This document shows, one piece after another, positions 54,687 to 64,000 of a stretch of DNA of 64,000 nucleotides (within the stretch, counting starts at the first letter, position 1; each line of letters opens with the position of its first letter). Below the pieces are notes generated by a model. The model was given only the letters and a program-made list of their open reading frames with translations. It was not told the origin of the DNA and did no database searches. This DNA is from Ewingella americana (GTDB lineage Bacteria; Pseudomonadota; Gammaproteobacteria; Enterobacterales; Enterobacteriaceae), in assembly GCF_006438725.1 (NCBI RefSeq), contig NZ_RCZD01000002.1:497294-561293 (forward strand), read 5' to 3'. A program made the position numbers and the translations under genes.

Positions 54687-55127
54687 ATGATATGGATTAT
54701 GCTTGCAGCAATTGTTGTGGTTTTCATCGTAGGGTATTGGTTCATGACCGCTGACACCCGCAAGGCCAATGATTCCCTTGCCAGTCTGCTGAAAATTAAG
54801 CCGGTGTATATTGATTCTATGTTGCTGGAAATGGGTAAACGCCAAAGTCAGATGTTTATCCGCTCCATCAGCGGGGGTTATGCTGAAGAGATCCGCAAAG
54901 CCGCCTATATCGTATTCATCTATCACACTTTTATTAAAGACGCGTCAGATGAAAACATCACCAAATGGCGTGAGGTATTGATCCGTGCGCACCTGCCGCC
55001 CCATCTCACCAGCGAACATGCCGAGCTGGCGCTATTCTATTTTGCCGAACTGGATATAGAACCTTTTGAATTGGCCCAGTTCCGCCGTCAGTACAACGAA
55101 ACCTATAATCAGATCCATCTGGTGTGA
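54687..55127 (+). CDS. yicN: DUF1198 family membrane protein (YicN-like)
   Basis: A 146-residue protein with one N-terminal membrane helix (MIWIMLAAIVVVFIVGYWFM) and a cytoplasmic helical domain. The segment RKANDSLASLLKIKPVYIDSMLLEMG and the C-terminal FELAQFRRQYNETY match the DUF1198/YicN family as I recall it. Function is unknown. Ribosome-binding sequence GGAGG stands 13 bases upstream, somewhat distant. A terminator follows at 55157. Confidence 0.8.
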   Translation: MIWIMLAAIVVVFIVGYWFMTADTRKANDSLASLLKIKPVYIDSMLLEMGKRQSQMFIRSISGGYAEEIRKAAYIVFIYHTFIKDASDENITKWREVLIRAHLPPHLTSEHAELALFYFAELDIEPFELAQFRRQYNETYNQIHLV

Positions 55128-55156
55128 ATTTGCACCCAGATGACCACATTTGACTG

Positions 55157-55186
55157 AAAATGGCCCTGTTTGGGCCGTTTTCTTTT
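55157..55186 (+). terminator. Terminator after yicN
   Basis: AAAATGGCCC-tgttt-GGGCCGTTTT hairpin followed by CTTTT; it could act in both directions but serves yicN. Confidence 0.75.
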
Positions 55187-55263
55187 CCGTCCCACAAAGA
55201 GCAATCTCAGTCAGGAAATAGGCTGGCCCCGCAGGCAAAGTAGAGGTCTTGAAGAGAGGGAAA

Positions 55264-56151
55264 ATGAGCAGCGACAAAGACGATCTTTATGCCCGGCGTT
55301 TTAAAAGGGTGTTTGCCTATATTGAGCAGCATCTGGACTGCGAGCTCTCGGTTGAAAAATTGAGCGAAGTGGCCTGTTTCTCACGGTTTCATTTCCACCG
55401 TCAGTTCAGCCAATACTGCGGCGTCAGCGTCAGCCGTTATATCACGCTGATGCGGTTAAAACGCGCCTCGTACCGGCTGGTTCAGCAATCGCCAGAAAAG
55501 ATTATCGATATTGCGTTAGATGCAGGGTTCGAGAATCCTGAATCGTTTTCCCGCGCCTTCAAAAATACCTTTGGCCTGACCCCCAGCGAATTTCGCAAGG
55601 ATCCGGCCTGGGTCGACTGGCACAGGCATTTCCAGTTTCCCGGCAGGGAATATCAGAAGAGGATGGAAAATATGGATGTAAAAATTATTTGTGTTGAGCC
55701 AATTCAAGTCGCGGTGCTGGAGCATCACGGCGAGCCAATGCGGGTGACTAATTCGGTGGCGACGTTTATTGAATGGCGTAAAGCCTCAGGGCTGTCAGAT
55801 CACACAACACAGGGTACCTATGGTGTTCCATACAGTGACCCTTTGACCACGCCGGGTGAGGAATTTCGCTTTGATATTTGCGGCGAGTTGAATGCCGAGG
55901 CTAAAGGAGAGGTTCCCGCTAATCCGCAGGGCGTTATCAGCAAAACCCTGCCAGGTGGACGTTGCGCCGTGGTGCGACACGTGGGTTCCTACGATCGCAT
56001 CAGCGAAAGTGTTTACTACCTGTACCGCCAGTGGTTGCCGCAAAGTGGTGAAGAGCTGCGAGATTTCCCGGTCTATTTCCGCTATCTGCAACTTGATGAA
56101 GAGTTACCTGAACATGCGCAGCAGACGGATATTTTGTTGCCGCTAAAGTAA
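55264..56151 (+). CDS. AraC-family regulator with GyrI-like effector domain
   Basis: A 295-residue regulator of the Rob/SbmC-fused type. The N-terminal AraC module (about residues 10-115) has two helix-turn-helix motifs: LSEVACFSRFHFHRQFSQYCGVSVSRYITLMRL and ALDAGFENPESFSRAFKNTFGLTPSEFR. The C-terminal GyrI-like/SHS2 domain (about 140-295) begins MDVKIICVEPIQVAVLEHHG and may bind small hydrophobic or antibiotic ligands. The ATG at 55264 follows AGAGAGGGAAA. No target gene is adjacent on a divergent strand. Confidence 0.92.
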   Translation: MSSDKDDLYARRFKRVFAYIEQHLDCELSVEKLSEVACFSRFHFHRQFSQYCGVSVSRYITLMRLKRASYRLVQQSPEKIIDIALDAGFENPESFSRAFKNTFGLTPSEFRKDPAWVDWHRHFQFPGREYQKRMENMDVKIICVEPIQVAVLEHHGEPMRVTNSVATFIEWRKASGLSDHTTQGTYGVPYSDPLTTPGEEFRFDICGELNAEAKGEVPANPQGVISKTLPGGRCAVVRHVGSYDRISESVYYLYRQWLPQSGEELRDFPVYFRYLQLDEELPEHAQQTDILLPLK

Positions 56152-56210
56152 GAAAGGCAGGCCTGAGGCACAAAAATAGACAGCGCTGAGATTTCAGCGC
56201 TGTTGGCATT

Positions 56211-56546
56211 TTACCGGAAGACGTTTTCGAGATAGCTGGCCAGGATCTGACGCGAACTGAACCCATGACAAATGCCGTAATAGGCTTCGCTGTCGCTGGC
56301 GACATCCAGAGGAAAACGGGTGTAAACCTGACTGCTGCGAAAGGAGGCCGTTGGATCGGCAAAACGCTCACTGCGCTCTTTCAGCGCCGGGTGAATAACC
56401 AGGGCAGTCCGACCAAACCGCGCTTCCCGGTTCACATACACATAGTGCTCGCCACGGCAGTAACCGTAAGCTTTATCATCAACAAAATCGCGCTCAAAAC
56501 CTGATGTTTCTAACACGCGCGCCACTTCATCTGGCCGTAAATACAT
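56211..56546 (-). CDS. ygaC: DUF2002 family protein YgaC
   Basis: A 111-residue protein starting [53 protein letters not shown], essentially the YgaC family consensus, and ending in [21 protein letters not shown]. Function is unknown; E. coli ygaC is iron (Fur) regulated. A TATCTATATCGAGATAAGATAA stretch upstream (near 56640-56661) is a possible but weak regulator site. Start chosen at MYLRPDE, with GAGGAG upstream. Confidence 0.92.
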   Translation of the reverse strand: MYLRPDEVARVLETSGFERDFVDDKAYGYCRGEHYVYVNREARFGRTALVIHPALKERSERFADPTASFRSSQVYTRFPLDVASDSEAYYGICHGFSSRQILASYLENVFR

Positions 56547-56710
56547 GGTTGCTCCTCGCTTCTTTAACCGCAAGGGACCTTAACGTATTCAAACCTGTGA
56601 ATAACCTCTTTATCCTGAGATTTGGCATATTTAGGAATTATCTATATCGAGATAAGATAAATTCTTCGACGTTATGCACTATGTGTCTTCAGATAGACTC
56701 ACAGCAGGAT

Positions 56711-57910
56711 TTACACCTCAGGCTCGCAGCTACGTTGTTGAATTTTATATAAACGTAGCGTCAGTAACCACGCCAGCACCACCATCATGGCGGCGGCCAG
56801 ATAAATAGAAGGCGTTCCGGCGTGGGCAATCAACAGACCCGCCACCGGGCCGGTCAGACCGAGGCCCAGATCCAGAAATGCCGAATAGGTGCCGAGCGCC
56901 GTTCCCTGATTTTGCGGCGGAACCTGTTTGACCGCTTCGACTCCCAGCGCCGGGAAAATCAGCGAGAAACCACAACCGGTCAGGAACGCCCCGAGCTGAA
57001 CGATAAGCGGATCACTGCCCTGCCAGATCATCAGCAGGCCGATCGCTTCGAAAACAAAAGAGAACAGCGAGACGCGCAGGCCACCAAAACGGTTAATCGT
57101 ATTGGCAAACACCAGACGAGCGCCGACAAAACCCAGGCTGAATAAAGTCAGCGTGAAGGCTGCCCCGCTCCAGTTTTTATCCGCATAAAAGAGGGTGATG
57201 AACGTGGCGATCACGCCAAAACCAATGGTGCCGAAACCCAGCCCAAGGCCATGCAGCCAGATACGCCCGACCACCGCACTGAAAGCGATACGCTTACCGG
57301 TGCTGACCGAAATCGCCGCTTTTTGGCTGGCGAGGCAGATAGCGATAGCCACGCAGACCACGATCAATACCGCCACGCCCATCAACCCGAAGTGCGCATT
57401 CAGCAGCACGCCAAGCGGTGCACCTACGGCCATCGCGCCATAGGTTGCGACGCCATTCCATGAGATAACCCGCGCGGTATGCAGCGCACCGACCGCGCCA
57501 ATGCCCCACAGCGTCGTCCCGGTGCTGGCAAAACTTTCGCCGACGCCGAGAAAACCCCGCCCGACACACAGCAACAATAAACTGACCAGCGGATGTCCGG
57601 TGAAGACAAAGGCCAGTGCATAAAACAGGCCACTCACCCCGCAACAACTCAGGCCGAAGATCACCACTTTTTTCGGGCCCAACTGGTCGGCATAGCGCCC
57701 GGCATGCGGGCGGCTGGCCAGCGTTGCAAAATATTGCACGCTGATAATCAGCCCAGCCAACACCGAATTATACCCGAGCGAGTTATGCACAAAACCCGGC
57801 AGCACGGCCAGCGGCAAACCGATCGTCAGATAACAGACAAAGGTAAAAGTCATAAATGACAGGATGCGTTTATTTAATTGCAGGTTGGAGCGTAGCGTAC
57901 TTAACGACAT
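56711..57910 (-). CDS. MFS transporter, YhhS/YfcJ family
   Basis: A 399-residue major facilitator with about twelve hydrophobic segments. The start STLRSNLQLNKRILSFMTFTFVCYLTIGLPLAVLPGFVH and motif A-like SRPHAGRYADQLGPKKVVIFG match the YhhS branch, as do TTLWGIGAVGALHTARVISWNG and GCGFSLIFPALGVEAVKQVPPQNQGTALG. Family members are thought to export small drugs or sugars; the substrate is not known. The ATG at 57910 was picked by family alignment; its ribosome-binding site is weak. Confidence 0.9.
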   Translation of the reverse strand: MSLSTLRSNLQLNKRILSFMTFTFVCYLTIGLPLAVLPGFVHNSLGYNSVLAGLIISVQYFATLASRPHAGRYADQLGPKKVVIFGLSCCGVSGLFYALAFVFTGHPLVSLLLLCVGRGFLGVGESFASTGTTLWGIGAVGALHTARVISWNGVATYGAMAVGAPLGVLLNAHFGLMGVAVLIVVCVAIAICLASQKAAISVSTGKRIAFSAVVGRIWLHGLGLGFGTIGFGVIATFITLFYADKNWSGAAFTLTLFSLGFVGARLVFANTINRFGGLRVSLFSFVFEAIGLLMIWQGSDPLIVQLGAFLTGCGFSLIFPALGVEAVKQVPPQNQGTALGTYSAFLDLGLGLTGPVAGLLIAHAGTPSIYLAAAMMVVLAWLLTLRLYKIQQRSCEPEV

Positions 57911-58189
57911 GGGCGGACCCGGACCAAGATCACAGTTTGAGGAAATAACAGCATAGACAGGTTTGCCTGCCGAGGGAACGTTAAAACCCGGAAAAATGTT
58001 ATCGGCTGTAAACCTGTACATACTTACAGAAAAATCTGATCTGCATCACGCCAACCCGCGCCGGGCCTGAGTTTACCAGGCAGTCGCAACCACTGATAAC
58101 GGCTAAAATGGCGGAGGTTTTCGCTGGGGATCTTCACCTCGCACTATTTTGGACTATGCTTTAAACACAGTTCAAACAAGGAGAGGCAC

Positions 58190-58498
58190 ATGTTTAAGAA
58201 ATCAGAAAAAGTCGAACGCGACATTGATCAGGATGTCACTCTGCTGGCCGATACCCTTGATGAGGTACTTCAGTCATCGGGGACCAAAACGAAAGATGAG
58301 CTGGAAAAAATTCGTGGTAAAGCGGAAGGCGTATTACGCGATGCCCGCGCACGATTTAACGGCAACAGTAGCCTGAAACAGCATGCCCGCGACGCCGCCG
58401 ATCAGGCCACCAGCTACGTAAAAGATAATCCGTGGCATGGCGTCGGTGTCGGTGCCGCAGTGGGTATCGTGCTCGGCGTACTACTGGGACGTCGTTAA
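58190..58498 (+). CDS. ygaM: DUF883 (ElaB/YgaM/YqjD) family membrane-anchored ribosome-binding-type protein
   Basis: A 102-residue protein: a helical charged N-terminal region (DIDQDVTLLADTLDEVLQSSGTKTKDELEKIRGKAEGVL) and a C-terminal glycine-zipper-like membrane helix (PWHGVGVGAAVGIVLGVLLGRR). This is the layout of ElaB, YqjD and YgaM; YqjD and ElaB attach stationary-phase ribosomes to the inner membrane. AAGGAGAGGCAC precedes the ATG. The gene neighbourhood with ygaC and nrdHIEF fits YgaM. Confidence 0.9.
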   Translation: MFKKSEKVERDIDQDVTLLADTLDEVLQSSGTKTKDELEKIRGKAEGVLRDARARFNGNSSLKQHARDAADQATSYVKDNPWHGVGVGAAVGIVLGVLLGRR

Positions 58499-58593
58499 CA
58501 CGTTCCTGCAAGAAAGGTGCTATTTTCCTGTGTCGGGTACCAGCACCTAAGCGCTAAGCGGATGTTTCATTCCCTCATTAATCCGCTTTGACG

Positions 58594-58617
58594 ACGGGGC
58601 CATCTGGCCCCGTTTTC
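58594..58617. terminator. Bidirectional terminator between ygaM and the MocR-type gene
   Basis: Perfect 8-bp stem ACGGGGCC-atct-GGCCCCGT followed by TTTTC on the plus strand, standing at the end of the convergent gene pair. Confidence 0.82.
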
Positions 58618-60068
58618 TATGTTAAGCAGCCATTCACAAGGATCGCCAGTTGCTGACATAAATTGCTGGCCGCTTCCTCTGAAACAATATTTGGAAAGCC
58701 CATCAGCAAACCATTGGGGCGCAATGCGTCGCCCGGCTCACGGCGTAATACCTGCCAGTCTGACAGCGCCTGTACCGCCAGCCCCTGCTCCCGCGCATTC
58801 TTCGCAATCAACGCATCATCCAGACCTGAATTCAGTGTTGCACACAGCTGGATGCCGCCGACCTGTTGATTCACCTGCAACACATCCGCCGAAAATGCCG
58901 CTGTCAGCGCCTGTTCGAGATAGCCGCGCCGCTCTGCATAGAGCTGACGCATACGTTTAAGGTGCCGGTAGAAATGCCCCTGCTCGATAAATTCCGCAAT
59001 GCTACTTTGCAACAGAGGCGGCGTGCCGCAGATGCGTAGCGGACAATAGGCTTCTATTTTTTCCACCAGGCTATCCGGCACTACCATGTATGCGCAGCGC
59101 AACGCCGGGAACATCACTTTGCTGAAGGTTCCGGCGTAAATCACCCGCCCTTGCGTATCCAGGCTTTTCAGCGATGGAAGCGGCTGGCCGCGATAGCGGA
59201 ACTCACTGTCATAATCGTCTTCGATGATCCACGCCTGCTGGCTGGCCGCCCAATCCAGCAACGCCATACGTCGCGACAGGCTCATGGTCACGCCGGTTGG
59301 GCTTTGGTGTGCGGGCGTCACCACCGCAAAACGCGCATGCGCAAACTGCTTCACCGCCTGCGGCACGTTCATGCCCTGGTCATCCACATTTACCGCCATC
59401 GGCGTGGCGCCCGCCGCGCGGAAAAAGGCCTGCGTCACCGGATAACCGGGATCTTCCAGCCACACGCCATCGCCCGGTTGTAACAGGCTGCCGATAATCA
59501 GATCCAGAACCGGCGCATAGCCACCGCAGATAAAAATCTGTTCGGGGCGGCAGGTAAAACCACGGGAAAGTTGCAGATAACGCGCAATGGAATGGCGCAG
59601 CGCATCGACGCCGGTCAGCGGCGGATGGCCCAGGTCATTCATGTTGGTATGGCGGATTTGCCGCGACACAATGCGCGACCAGATAGCGCGGGGAAAGGCA
59701 TCCAGCGCGGGCAAACCGAGCTGAAAAGGCAGTGAGGAAACCGAAGGCAGCATCGGGTTAATCGGCTTACGGGTTTGGGTTTCCCTGACCGGCGATGGCG
59801 CGGGCAAGCTTTTCGGCGCACTGACCACCGTGCCTGCCTGCCCGTGGCTTTGCAGAAAACCTTCCGCTATCAGCAAACCATAAGCATTTTCGACGGTGGC
59901 GCGGGCGACGCCCAGATCGCTTGCCAGAGCACGCACCGAGGGCACGCGGCTGCCGGTCTTCAATTGCCCTTCCATAATCGCCGTTTTCACCCGCTGGTAA
60001 ATCTGCCGGTAAAGCGGGGCTTTTTGTTGCGGATCGAGGTGAAAGGAGAGGCTGAAGCGGCTCATCAT
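58617..60068 (-). CDS. MocR/PdxR-type GntR regulator with aminotransferase domain
   Basis: A 483-residue regulator. An N-terminal GntR winged helix (residues about 10-75, APLYRQIYQRVKTAIMEGQLKTGSRVPSVRALASDLGVARATVENAYGLLIAEGF) is joined to a fold-type I aminotransferase domain. The PLP lysine is in YAGTFSKVMFPALR, and DDYDSEFRYRGQPL is also typical. MocR proteins sense PLP or an amine with this domain. It diverges from the AhpD-like gene, its probable target, and the 120-base gap holds repeated TATAGAC-type words. Confidence 0.93.
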   Translation of the reverse strand: MMSRFSLSFHLDPQQKAPLYRQIYQRVKTAIMEGQLKTGSRVPSVRALASDLGVARATVENAYGLLIAEGFLQSHGQAGTVVSAPKSLPAPSPVRETQTRKPINPMLPSVSSLPFQLGLPALDAFPRAIWSRIVSRQIRHTNMNDLGHPPLTGVDALRHSIARYLQLSRGFTCRPEQIFICGGYAPVLDLIIGSLLQPGDGVWLEDPGYPVTQAFFRAAGATPMAVNVDDQGMNVPQAVKQFAHARFAVVTPAHQSPTGVTMSLSRRMALLDWAASQQAWIIEDDYDSEFRYRGQPLPSLKSLDTQGRVIYAGTFSKVMFPALRCAYMVVPDSLVEKIEAYCPLRICGTPPLLQSSIAEFIEQGHFYRHLKRMRQLYAERRGYLEQALTAAFSADVLQVNQQVGGIQLCATLNSGLDDALIAKNAREQGLAVQALSDWQVLRREPGDALRPNGLLMGFPNIVSEEAASNLCQQLAILVNGCLT

Positions 60069-60188
60069 GACCTGCTTAAATAGACATTTTATGGCTCTAT
60101 TGTATAGACCATGCAGGGCGTAAAGTAGCACTTATTGAGACGCGCTGTGCGTCCATTTTTAAAAACCTATGAACTACAGGAAAACATC

Positions 60189-60620
60189 ATGACCGCACTT
60201 CGCCTGCCTTACTTCACCCTCTCTTCAGCCGTGATGGACCCAATGGTCGCAGCACTCGGCGCGCTGGAAAATGGCCCGCTGGATAACGTCATTATCGAGC
60301 TGGCGTTCCTGCGCGTTTCGCAAATTAACGGCTGCGCGTACTGCCTGGATATGCACGCCAAAGCGTTGCGCAAAATGGAAGTCGCGCAGACCAAACTGGA
60401 TCAGCTGGCGGGATGGCAAGTCAGCCATGCCTATTCAGAGCGCGAGCGTGCGGCGCTGGCATGGGCGGAATCCATGACGCTGATTGCCGCCACCGGTGCA
60501 CCGGACAGCGTTTATGAGCCACTGAAAGCGCACTTCAGCGATGTGGAAATCTCCGAACTGACCTTCGCTATCGGCCTGATGAACGCATTTAACCGTCTTG
60601 CCGTCAGCATGCGTCAGTAA
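60189..60620 (+). CDS. Carboxymuconolactone decarboxylase/AhpD-like family protein
   Basis: A 143-residue all-helical protein with the AhpD core motif, INGCAYCLDMHAKALRK (C-x2-C-x3-H), near residue 50, which marks a peroxidase-linked thiol site. It could act in alkylhydroperoxide or related redox reactions. The start at 60189 has ACAGGAAAACATC. It diverges from the MocR-type regulator, which presumably controls it; this pairing of a MocR regulator with a small CMD protein is common in Enterobacterales and Pseudomonas, as I recall. Confidence 0.9.
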   Translation: MTALRLPYFTLSSAVMDPMVAALGALENGPLDNVIIELAFLRVSQINGCAYCLDMHAKALRKMEVAQTKLDQLAGWQVSHAYSERERAALAWAESMTLIAATGAPDSVYEPLKAHFSDVEISELTFAIGLMNAFNRLAVSMRQ

Positions 60621-60734
60621 TATCTCAGGAAACATACTGTTCGAATTTTAATCAAAAAATTGCACTGAAAAAATTTTCCTCTCCCAGCCCGCGCCCTGCG
60701 GGCTTTGTCATTTTTGCAATAAGCATTTTTGAAA

Positions 60735-60781
60735 TATCTACATATTGTGTGGTTGAAAAATTTAATCACCACATCTAGTAT
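60735..60781 (+). promoter_or_regulatory. Candidate NrdR boxes upstream of nrdH
   Basis: TATCTACATATTGTGT (60735-60750) and TCACCACATCTAGTAT (60766-60781) each partly fit the NrdR consensus (acaCwATATwtWGTGT-like), and their starts are 31 bases apart, the helical phasing of tandem NrdR sites. The first box has the better right half. Confidence 0.4.
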
Positions 60782-60899
60782 TCAATGCATCGGGACGCCA
60801 TGAAGGCACCGACTCTCGCGCCTGATAACCGTCTGACGCAGTGGCACAGCGGGCAGGCAAAAATCGTCTCTGATTTCTTACTAGATGGAAATACGAATC

Positions 60900-61139
60900 A
60901 TGAGCATTATTATTTACAGTAAACCAGACTGTGTCCAGTGCAATGCAACCTACCGTGCATTAGATAAACACGGCATTGCCTATGAAGTGATCGATCTGAC
61001 GAAAGACGCCGTGGCCCTCGGCCAGGTTCGTGCCATGGGTTATCAACAAGTGCCGGTGATTGTCGCCGGTGACGATCACTGGTCAGGTTTCCGCCCGGAC
61101 AAAATCAGCGCCCTGCGCCAGCTTCAGAACGCGTTTTGA
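60900..61139 (+). CDS. nrdH: Glutaredoxin-like protein NrdH
   Basis: A 79-residue glutaredoxin-like electron donor for the class Ib reductase. The redox motif is CVQC ([15 protein letters not shown]) near residue 10, with the C-terminal WSGFRPDKI segment that distinguishes NrdH from glutaredoxin. The start MSIIIYSK at 60900 fits family length; the upstream ATG at 60885 would add five residues. It begins the nrdHIEF operon. Confidence 0.96.
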   Translation: MSIIIYSKPDCVQCNATYRALDKHGIAYEVIDLTKDAVALGQVRAMGYQQVPVIVAGDDHWSGFRPDKISALRQLQNAF

Positions 61140-61149
61140 GGACCGGCGG

Positions 61150-61535
61150 ATGAATCCGTTGGTCTATTTTTCCAGCAGTTCAGAAAACACCCATCGCTTC
61201 GTCGGCAGGACCGGTTTGCCGGCGATACGCATCCCGATTGACCGTCAGCCTGAAAAATTGCGCGTCACGTCACCCTATATTTTAGTGGTGCCGAGCTACG
61301 GCGGCGGTTCGGCCAAAGGGGCGGTGCCGACTCAGGTGATCCGTTTTCTGAACGATGAACAAAACCGTTCACTCATCCGCGGCGTTATTGCCGCCGGGAA
61401 TACCAATTTCGGCGCAGCGTATTGCATTGCCGGTGACATCATCGCCCAAAAGTGTCAGGTGCCTTACCTGTACCGCTTTGAATTGCTGGGTACGCCGGAA
61501 GACGTTGCAAAGGTTACACAGGGAGTTACTGAATT

Positions 61536-61554
<19 letters not shown>
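61150..61554 (+). CDS. nrdI: Flavodoxin-like protein NrdI
   Basis: A 134-residue flavodoxin-like protein. The FMN loop is [15 protein letters not shown] near the start, followed by [28 protein letters not shown] and [17 protein letters not shown]. NrdI supplies the oxidant that assembles the dimanganese-tyrosyl cofactor of NrdF. The ATG at 61150 follows GACCGGCGG and is 10 bases after nrdH. It overlaps nrdE by 19 bases. Confidence 0.96.

Positions 61555-64000
<2,446 letters not shown>

Overview
The window is chromosomal DNA of an enterobacterium (order Enterobacterales; the gene set looks most like Serratia, Rahnella, Ewingella or Yersinia relatives, but the genus cannot be fixed from the sequence alone). 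The evidence is a canonical smpB-ssrA locus whose tmRNA encodes the tag ANDENYALAA, an enterobacterial nrdHIEF operon, and close matches to E. coli families such as YgaC, YgaM, YicN, YgaV/YgaP, GatZABCD/GatY, Ada and PfkB.

Region 1 (1-1092): smpB and ssrA, the trans-translation pair. The 3' end of ssrA is the docking site for a mobile element.

Region 2 (about 1013-13868): a P4-type phage satellite integrated at ssrA. Order: P4-type tyrosine integrase; an AT-rich two-gene cargo (coiled-coil McrB-like AAA+ ATPase plus a DUF2357/PD-(D/E)XK nuclease, a probable anti-phage system); a candidate cos region; a minus-strand late operon with an Ogr/Delta zinc-finger activator and a capsid-size gene (sid) broken by an in-frame stop; an origin-like region; AlpA; a C4-type antisense RNA controlling an Icd-like gene; three small P4-type genes; the alpha primase/helicase; and a crr-like pair of direct repeats with a DUF6404 gene between them. 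An 18-bp direct repeat, look-alike terminators and copies of ATTGGTATAC mark both ends. The cargo lies between int and the delta/sid block, the place where P4 satellites are known to carry defence genes.

Region 3 (13869-14810): about 0.9 kb of AT-rich DNA without a credible gene, holding an imperfect inverted repeat and three Fur-box-like sequences.

Region 4 (14811-34221): one co-oriented type VI secretion operon, tssB-tssC-hcp-tssE-tssF-tssG-vgrG-(160-aa gene)-PAAR-tssA-tssJ-tssK-tssL-tssM-clpV-vasL/tagA-like. All thirteen core genes are present and look intact. No toxin, immunity, Fha or kinase/phosphatase gene is visible, and VgrG and PAAR carry no toxin extension.

Region 5 (34419-37362): ygaV-ygaP (sulfide-type ArsR repressor and rhodanese) with a tandem palindromic operator; then an unassigned RNA of several hairpins ending in a terminator; then an isochorismatase-fold hydrolase, a periplasmic amino-acid-type binding protein and a VOC protein.

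Region 6 (37359-43867): a complete galactitol catabolic operon gatZABCD-gatY with divergent repressor gatR. The shared intergenic region is dense in CGAAA/TTTCG motifs. Products take galactitol through PTS uptake and phosphorylation to tagatose-6-phosphate and then trioses.

Region 7 (43958-58498): ordinary chromosomal accessory and core genes: three GNAT acetyltransferases, fosA (fosfomycin glutathione transferase), ada, a LysR-controlled M20 amidohydrolase plus binding protein, PhzF, an orphan siderophore-type N-monooxygenase, a CYTH protein, pfkB, yicN, an AraC/GyrI regulator, ygaC, a YhhS-type MFS exporter and ygaM.

Region 8 (58617-64000): a MocR/PdxR-type regulator divergent from an AhpD-like protein, then nrdH-nrdI-nrdE-nrdF (class Ib ribonucleotide reductase). 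nrdF is cut by the window end. Coordinates of starts were chosen from ribosome-binding sites and family lengths by eye; no searches were run.
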